9,486 nt of DNA from Pelotomaculum sp. UBA1371 (lineage in GTDB: Bacteria > Bacillota > Desulfotomaculia > Desulfotomaculales > Pelotomaculaceae): contig DBRJ01000062.1 in the NCBI GenBank assembly GCA_002305915.1, positions 1 through 9,486 of the forward strand, read 5' to 3'. The position numbers were made by a program, and so were the translations under genes. Position 1 is the first letter of the stretch. Each line of letters opens with the position of its first letter. The notes below the pieces were generated by a model. It worked only from the letters and a program-made list of their open reading frames with translations. It did no database searches and was not told the DNA's origin. Shown here in pieces: positions 6,241 through 9,486 of the stretch.

Positions 6241-6468
6241 TATAATACCCGTTGTCTTTACATTTAAAGGAAATAATATTTCAGTAAGCGTTCCTTCTTT
6301 GGGATTATTTTTGAAGATTATTCCAAGAAGGGCTTTTGATTTTCTGATAATGTCCGGCAAAATTTATATTTGATGGTGTATATTTCTCTGATAAATGGAA
6401 CATAATACTGATACTCCGCTTTGGTGAGTTCTATCTCTCCCCGTCCAGCGCAAGCTGGACTTTTTTTT
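6241..6468 (+). ncRNA. Candidate small RNA with its own terminator (5' end uncertain)
   Basis: A strong plus-strand terminator (6443-6468) has no protein or RNA gene in front of it. A perfect TATAAT (6241-6246) with only a weak -35 lies about 200 nt upstream. The interval has no convincing coding frame. It contains an imperfect hairpin near 6290-6330 (CCTTCTT paired with AAGAAGG) and an unpaired C-rich stretch, CTCTCCCC, just before the terminator stem, as in several Firmicute regulatory RNAs. It matches no RNA family that I recognise. The transcript itself is inferred. Confidence 0.3.
6443..6468 (+). terminator. Strong intrinsic terminator, plus strand
   Basis: A perfect 7-bp GC-rich stem GTCCAGC-GCAA-GCTGGAC with a GCAA tetraloop is followed by eight T. 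It insulates the tRNA promoter just downstream from anything transcribed from the left. Confidence 0.85.
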
Positions 6469-6492
6469 CATTATTATTAGTGTTTGCAGAGC

Positions 6493-6521
6493 TTGACGCG
6501 CAAACCTTATTTAGATATAAT
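6493..6521 (+). promoter_or_regulatory. Sigma-A promoter of the tRNA cluster
   Basis: TTGACG (6493-6498), a 17-nt spacer and TATAAT (6516-6521) give a near-perfect housekeeping promoter. Its start would fall around 6528, about 14 nt before the first tRNA. Confidence 0.85.
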
Positions 6522-6541
6522 AACATTTGCATCAGATTTTG

Positions 6542-6619
6542 CGGGATGTGGCGCAGTTTGGCTAGCGCGCTTGCCTTGGGAGCAAGAGGCCGGGGGTTCA
6601 AGTCCCTCCATCCCGACCA
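6542..6619 (+). tRNA. tRNA-Pro (UGG)
   Basis: The cloverleaf is complete. Acceptor CGGGATG pairs with CATCCCG, the anticodon arm CTTGC/GCAAG encloses CTTGGGA with anticodon TGG at 6577-6579, the T-arm contains GGTTCAAGTCC, and the 3' CCA is encoded. It is the first gene after the promoter. Confidence 0.96.
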
Positions 6620-6695
6620 GGCCCCATGGTCAAGTGGTCTAAGACACCGCCCTTTCACGGCGGTAACCCGGGTTCGAATCCCGGTGGGGTCACCA
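6620..6695 (+). tRNA. tRNA-Glu (UUC)
   Basis: Acceptor GGCCCCA pairs with TGGGGTC (one G-U). Anticodon stem CCGCC/GGCGG holds the loop CTTTCAC with anticodon TTC at 6654-6656. The T-arm is GGGTTCGAATCCC and CCA is encoded. It starts at the base directly after the CCA of tRNA-Pro, with no spacer. Confidence 0.96.
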
Positions 6696-6750
6696 TAAAA
6701 ATCAGCAGTGCCGCAGGTGTTGCTTGCACACTGAATATTTCATCAACTGT

Positions 6751-6826
6751 TGGGGCGTCGCCAAGCGGTAAGGCACCGGACTCTGACTCCGGCATTTCGT
6801 TGGTTCAAATCCAGCCGCCCCAGCCA
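6751..6826 (+). tRNA. tRNA-Gln (CUG)
   Basis: Acceptor TGGGGCG pairs with CGCCCCA and CCA is encoded. Anticodon stem CCGGA/TCCGG holds loop CTCTGAC with anticodon CTG at 6783-6785. This isoacceptor reads CAG only, so a UUG partner must exist elsewhere in the genome. A 55-nt spacer with no recognisable feature separates it from tRNA-Glu. Confidence 0.95.
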
Positions 6827-6846
6827 TTATATAACTATATATATTT

Positions 6847-6922
6847 GGGCCATTAGCTCAATTGGTAGAGCAGGCGACTCTTAATCGTCAGGTTTGGGGT
6901 TCGAGTCCCTAATGGCCCACCA
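6847..6922 (+). tRNA. tRNA-Lys (CUU)
   Basis: Acceptor GGGCCAT pairs with ATGGCCC and CCA is encoded. Anticodon stem GGCGA/TCGTC (one G-U) holds loop CTCTTAA with anticodon CTT at 6880-6882. It reads AAG only and is the last tRNA of the cluster. Confidence 0.95.
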
Positions 6923-6942
6923 GTCAAAGAAAAACCCCCGAA

Positions 6943-6975
6943 AACCCCTTTAGGTTCCAGAGGGTTATTTTATTT
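6943..6975. terminator. Weak two-way terminator between the tRNA cluster and the thi operon
   Basis: AACCC pairs with GGGTT across a 12-14-nt loop. On the plus strand ATTTTATTT follows the stem. On the minus strand TTCGGGGGTTTTTC follows it. It lies between convergent transcription units, and may end the tRNA transcript and that of the phosphatase gene. Confidence 0.5.
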
Positions 6976-7084
6976 GTCCGTCTTCTTAGAATTCAGCTTA
7001 CTGTTCAAGCCTTATTAAGCATAAATCCATAATTAACCAACCTTAGGCCAGTCCCCTGACAGTTATCATGTATAAGAATCTTAT

Positions 7085-7726
7085 TTAACCTAATCTACTT
7101 TCCGGGGTAACCCGGTGGATTATGTCTTTAAAGGAATCGTAATGCTGAACCCTTACCCCTTTTTCCAGACAAAAATTATACAGAACTCCTTTGGCAAAAA
7201 CGAAATCGGCATTTTGAGCGGGGCAGGTATCGGAATAGCCGTCGCCGATAAAAATAATTTCTTCAGCGTTTTCTCGTAGTTTGGACATTAAACTTTTTTT
7301 ACAGGTTCCGCACTGGCCGCAGGCTGGATTATGGTAAGGAGTATCAACTTCGAAACCGTCGTTGTAAACCAGCCTGTTGGCGTAATAAGAAACATTAATT
7401 CCGTACTTTTTAAAAAAAGTTTCTATACAAAAGTCGTACCCGTCACTTAGTATATGGACTTTGTAATCCTGGTTCCGGCACAATGCCAGAAATTCCTGAA
7501 AATACTCGTCAATTTCTATCTTTTCGATCAAGCTTTTGATCTCTTTCAGGCCTACTCTAAAGAGTTTAAAGGTCATGTTGGCGCAATCCCGGGTCGACAA
7601 CAGCTTTTTTTCCCATAAATCGTTGATTTCCCTCCAGCCATCCCCGGCAAAGGCTTCAACCATAGCGGCACAGACATCTACTTTGGTGATTGTGCCGTCA
7701 AAATCAACGAAAAACACTCTTTTCAT
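7085..7726 (-). CDS. MtnX-like HAD-family phosphatase
   Basis: This 213-residue protein belongs to the haloacid-dehalogenase superfamily, in the subgroup that includes phosphoserine phosphatase and MtnX. Motif I is DFDGT with nucleophile D8 and acid/base D10. Motif II is S94 in ILSDG, a Lys lies at 143/144, and motif IV is GDGYSD (D162, D166). A Cys cluster at 136, 139 and 142 (CGQCGTC) also occurs in MtnX-type enzymes and may bind a metal. A strong ribosome binding site (GGGAGGGAAG) lies just before the ATG. It follows thiE by 80 nt on the same strand and is probably the last gene of the thiamine-salvage operon. MtnX acts in methionine salvage, but no other such gene is here. A role on a thiamine-pathway phosphate is possible but unproven. 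Confidence 0.9.
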   Translation of the reverse strand: MKRVFFVDFDGTITKVDVCAAMVEAFAGDGWREINDLWEKKLLSTRDCANMTFKLFRVGLKEIKSLIEKIEIDEYFQEFLALCRNQDYKVHILSDGYDFCIETFFKKYGINVSYYANRLVYNDGFEVDTPYHNPACGQCGTCKKSLMSKLRENAEEIIFIGDGYSDTCPAQNADFVFAKGVLYNFCLEKGVRVQHYDSFKDIIHRVTPESRLG

Positions 7727-7806
7727 GCTTCCCTCCCTCTATACTCCAGCCTTATACTTCGTTTGCCATATGGAAACTATACTAAACAGCATAACTGTAT
7801 GATGAA

Positions 7807-8430
7807 CTATTTTTTCCAGGCAACAATAAACTCCCTTGCCGCCGACCTGATCTCCCGGCTTCCCAGAATGGCTGAAATAACGGAAACACCTGCGATGCCG
7901 GTCTTTTTTACTTGCTCCAGATTGTTCAGTCCGACACCGCCAATGGCCACTACCGGTATCTTTACACTTTCCTTAATCAGCTTCAATCCGTCCACACCAA
8001 TGGGTTTTCCCGCATCGGATTTGCTGGCCGTGTAATAAACCGGTCCCGCCCCAAGGTAATCAGCCCCGTGTTTTTCCCCGAAAACAGCCTGCTCCACATT
8101 GGAAACGGAATAGCCGATTATTTTCCCGGGGCCCATAATTTTCCTGGCAACCTCGATGGGGAGATCCTCCTGCCCGATGTGCAGTCCTGCCGCATCGACG
8201 GCCAGCGCTATGTCCAGGCGGTCGTTGACGATCAGCGGGACGTTGTAGGATGCAGCCAGTTCTTTCATTTTCAGGGCAATATTATAGAAATCCCTGCTGG
8301 AAACCTCCTTTTCCCTCAACTGAACGAGGCTTACTCCGCCTTGCAGGGCCTCTTCCACAACCCCGAAAAAATCCCTGCCCTTAAGCCAGGACCTGTCTGT
8401 GACAAGATAAAGAGTATAATCTAGATGCAT
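7807..8430 (-). CDS. thiE: Thiamine-phosphate synthase
   Basis: A 207-residue TIM-barrel enzyme that joins hydroxymethylpyrimidine pyrophosphate to hydroxyethylthiazole phosphate to give thiamine monophosphate. Family hallmarks are visible in order: YLVTDR near the N-terminus, SLVQLREKEV, PLIVNDRLDIALAVDAAGLHIGQEDLP, YLGAGPVYYTASKSD and VVAIGGV, with GVSVISAIL near the end. The ATG at 8430 follows AGGAGG by 9 nt and lies inside the last codons of thiM. The two genes overlap by 10 nt, which suggests translational coupling. The frame stays open further upstream to 8586, but that part is thiM read in another frame. ThiM next door supplies its thiazole substrate. Confidence 0.97.
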   Translation of the reverse strand: MHLDYTLYLVTDRSWLKGRDFFGVVEEALQGGVSLVQLREKEVSSRDFYNIALKMKELAASYNVPLIVNDRLDIALAVDAAGLHIGQEDLPIEVARKIMGPGKIIGYSVSNVEQAVFGEKHGADYLGAGPVYYTASKSDAGKPIGVDGLKLIKESVKIPVVAIGGVGLNNLEQVKKTGIAGVSVISAILGSREIRSAAREFIVAWKK

Positions 8431-9221
8431 TCGATCCTGCCTCCTTTCATTATATCTTCCCTGGTCATAGTGTATAATGAATCGAACAACTTGACCCTGA
8501 ATGTACCCGGATAAGGCCCTGAAGCCCGCGCGGCCATTTCCCCGGCCAGCCCCATAATTGCAACCCCGGCAGCAGCGGCCGCCCAACCGTCCGCAGATGA
8601 ACCGGCAGCTGCAGCCGCCAGAGCTCCCACCATACAGCCGGCCCCCGTGATCTGCGACAGCATCGGAGTCCCGTTATAAATGAGACATGTTCTGGCCCCG
8701 TCGGTTACAATATCTGTTTTACCGGTTGCTGCAACAACTGTATTATATTTCTTGGCCAGGTTTACGCAGGCCTCTACGGCATCCTCGCCTTCCTCCAGGG
8801 AATCAACCCCCCTGACTTTAGCCCCGTAACCCGCCAGCGCTTTTATTTCCCCTGTGTTTCCTTTGATTATGGTAATCCCGGCAAGATCCAGGAGCTTCTT
8901 GGTTACCTGCATCCTTCTGGATATAACGCCGCAGGCAACGGGATCAATTACCACAGGCACCTTTAACTCTGCAGCCTTGAGCGAAGCAGGGATGGCGGCT
9001 TCTTCCTGTTCTTTCGAAAATGTACCGATATTAATATAGAGGGCGGAGGCAAAGGGAACAAACTCTTCCACCTCTGCCACGGCTTCACACATGGCCGGTG
9101 AAGCGCCGAAACAGAGCAGGATGTTGGCACAATCATTTATCGTGACATAATTCGTAATGCAATGCACCAGAGGTGTTTTTGCCCTTACGCTTTCCATAAC
9201 ATCAGCGATTTTAGCGAGCAT
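8421..9221 (-). CDS. thiM: Hydroxyethylthiazole kinase
   Basis: A 266-residue ribokinase-fold enzyme that phosphorylates 4-methyl-5-(2-hydroxyethyl)thiazole with ATP, the salvage route to the thiazole half of thiamine. Visible family features are PLVHCITNYVTINDCAN near the N-terminus, SPAMCEA, PVVIDPVACG, IIKGN-GEI and the catalytic anion-hole region TGAGCMVGAL. The length is normal and the frame intact. AGGGGTGAT stands just before the ATG at 9221. Its stop overlaps the start of thiE. No thiazole synthase or pyrimidine kinase gene is in view, so the visible part of the operon is for salvage. Confidence 0.97.
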   Translation of the reverse strand: MLAKIADVMESVRAKTPLVHCITNYVTINDCANILLCFGASPAMCEAVAEVEEFVPFASALYINIGTFSKEQEEAAIPASLKAAELKVPVVIDPVACGVISRRMQVTKKLLDLAGITIIKGNTGEIKALAGYGAKVRGVDSLEEGEDAVEACVNLAKKYNTVVAATGKTDIVTDGARTCLIYNGTPMLSQITGAGCMVGALAAAAAGSSADGWAAAAAGVAIMGLAGEMAARASGPYPGTFRVKLFDSLYTMTREDIMKGGRIECI

Positions 9222-9243
9222 ATTGCATCACCCCTATCTTGAT

Positions 9244-9345
9244 CTAGTTCTTGATTAAACGGAAGGTTAAGTAGACAATTACTGTTACGGCCATGGCGGG
9301 CATTGTAGCTCCCAACACGAGGTCCCGGGAAACAAAGATATGCAT
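9244..9345 (-). CDS. Small single-span membrane protein, 33 residues
   Basis: An ATG at 9345, preceded by CAGGGGTGG at 5-nt spacing, opens a 33-residue frame ending in TAG. The product starts MHIFVSRDLVLGA and continues with an uninterrupted hydrophobic stretch of about 16-18 residues (roughly 9-27), ending in a basic tail (FRLIKN). That is the layout of a small single-span membrane protein, with the tail probably inside by the positive-inside rule. It ends 22 nt before thiM on the same strand. Small subunits of transporters have this size and shape, so it may assist a transporter encoded upstream. I recognise no family. The alternative is a chance frame in a leader. Confidence 0.45.
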   Translation of the reverse strand: MHIFVSRDLVLGATMPAMAVTVIVYLTFRLIKN

Positions 9346-9425
9346 GACGCCACCCCTGCGGCTGCGGCTTATACGGCCGCCCCAAACCAGGCGTGAACAT
9401 ATTAAAGCTTCCCAGTGTACCCGCT

Positions 9426-9486
9426 TTATTCAACCAGAAACACCCGCCTTTTGATATAAACTATAAAAGTGATGGGTGGGCCCGTA
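9426..9486 (-). CDS. Possible C-terminal tail of an upstream gene (partial)
   Basis: Reading in from the right edge on the minus strand, one frame gives TGPPITFIVYIKRRVFLVE and then TAA. The hydrophobic run followed by Lys-Arg-Arg is like the tail of a membrane protein, such as a transporter. Only 19 residues are visible, so the call is weak. If real, the gene would precede the 33-residue protein and thiM in the same operon. Confidence 0.25.
   Translation of the reverse strand, partial: TGPPITFIVYIKRRVFLVE

Noticed and set aside
6241..6468. 6S RNA, tmRNA or SRP RNA as identity of the plus-strand RNA candidate
   Set aside because: None of the conserved blocks of these RNAs (SRP GGUCAGG/GGAAGC core, tmRNA tRNA-like ends, 6S long central bubble) could be recognised.
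6431..6856. Open frames across the tRNA cluster on both strands
   Set aside because: They are translations of tRNA genes, as the typical GFKSLHPD and GSNPGG-like peptides from T-arm sequences show.
8431..8586. N-terminal extension of ThiE by 52 residues
   Set aside because: This stretch is the end of thiM in another frame. The ATG at 8430 has an ideal ribosome binding site and matches the usual ThiE N-terminus.
9185..9433. Minus-strand frame of 82 residues at the right end
   Set aside because: It overlaps both thiM and the better-supported 33-residue frame, has no good ribosome binding site, and its Pro/Gly/Arg-rich sequence looks non-coding.

Overview
The window looks like a piece of chromosome from an anaerobic, spore-former-type Firmicute, most like the Pelotomaculum/Desulfotomaculum group (inference). 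The grounds are strong GGAGG-type ribosome binding sites, TTG starts, moderate GC with AT-rich intergenic regions, an iron-dependent alcohol dehydrogenase beside a sigma-54 activator, and a cobalamin-controlled surface-type protein. All protein genes lie on the minus strand. The only plus-strand genes are four tRNAs and possibly one small RNA.

Left third (1-2597): a partial gene running off the left edge encodes a secreted protein with an alpha/alpha-toroid (prenyltransferase/terpene-cyclase-like) repeat region. This is the fold of the N-terminal domain of intrinsic factor and transcobalamin. It is preceded on the minus strand by two cobalamin riboswitches in tandem with almost identical aptamers, each followed by its own, unrelated intrinsic terminator. 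A third, strongly diverged aptamer-like structured element lies further upstream. Fold and regulation together suggest a bacterial extracellular corrinoid-capturing protein made when B12 is scarce.

Middle (2598-6180): an iron-containing alcohol dehydrogenase is preceded by a roughly 350-nt leader with a terminator-like hairpin. Upstream of that are a near-consensus sigma-54 (-24/-12) promoter and two dyads. The next gene upstream is an NtrC-type response regulator with receiver, AAA+ and Fis-type HTH domains. This reads as a self-contained module in which the regulator drives the dehydrogenase through sigma-54. No histidine kinase is visible.

Right-centre (6180-6980): a plus-strand region with a strong terminator at 6443-6468 that has no gene in front of it (possible small RNA). 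A consensus sigma-A promoter follows, then tRNA-Pro(UGG), tRNA-Glu(UUC), tRNA-Gln(CUG) and tRNA-Lys(CUU), closed by a weak terminator shared with the converging thi operon.

Right (7085-9486): a minus-strand thiamine-salvage cluster. In transcription order it holds the tail of an unknown upstream gene, a 33-residue single-membrane-span protein, ThiM (hydroxyethylthiazole kinase), ThiE (thiamine-phosphate synthase, overlapping ThiM by 10 nt) and an MtnX-like HAD phosphatase. No TPP riboswitch is visible in the window, so control of this operon must lie further upstream or be of another kind.
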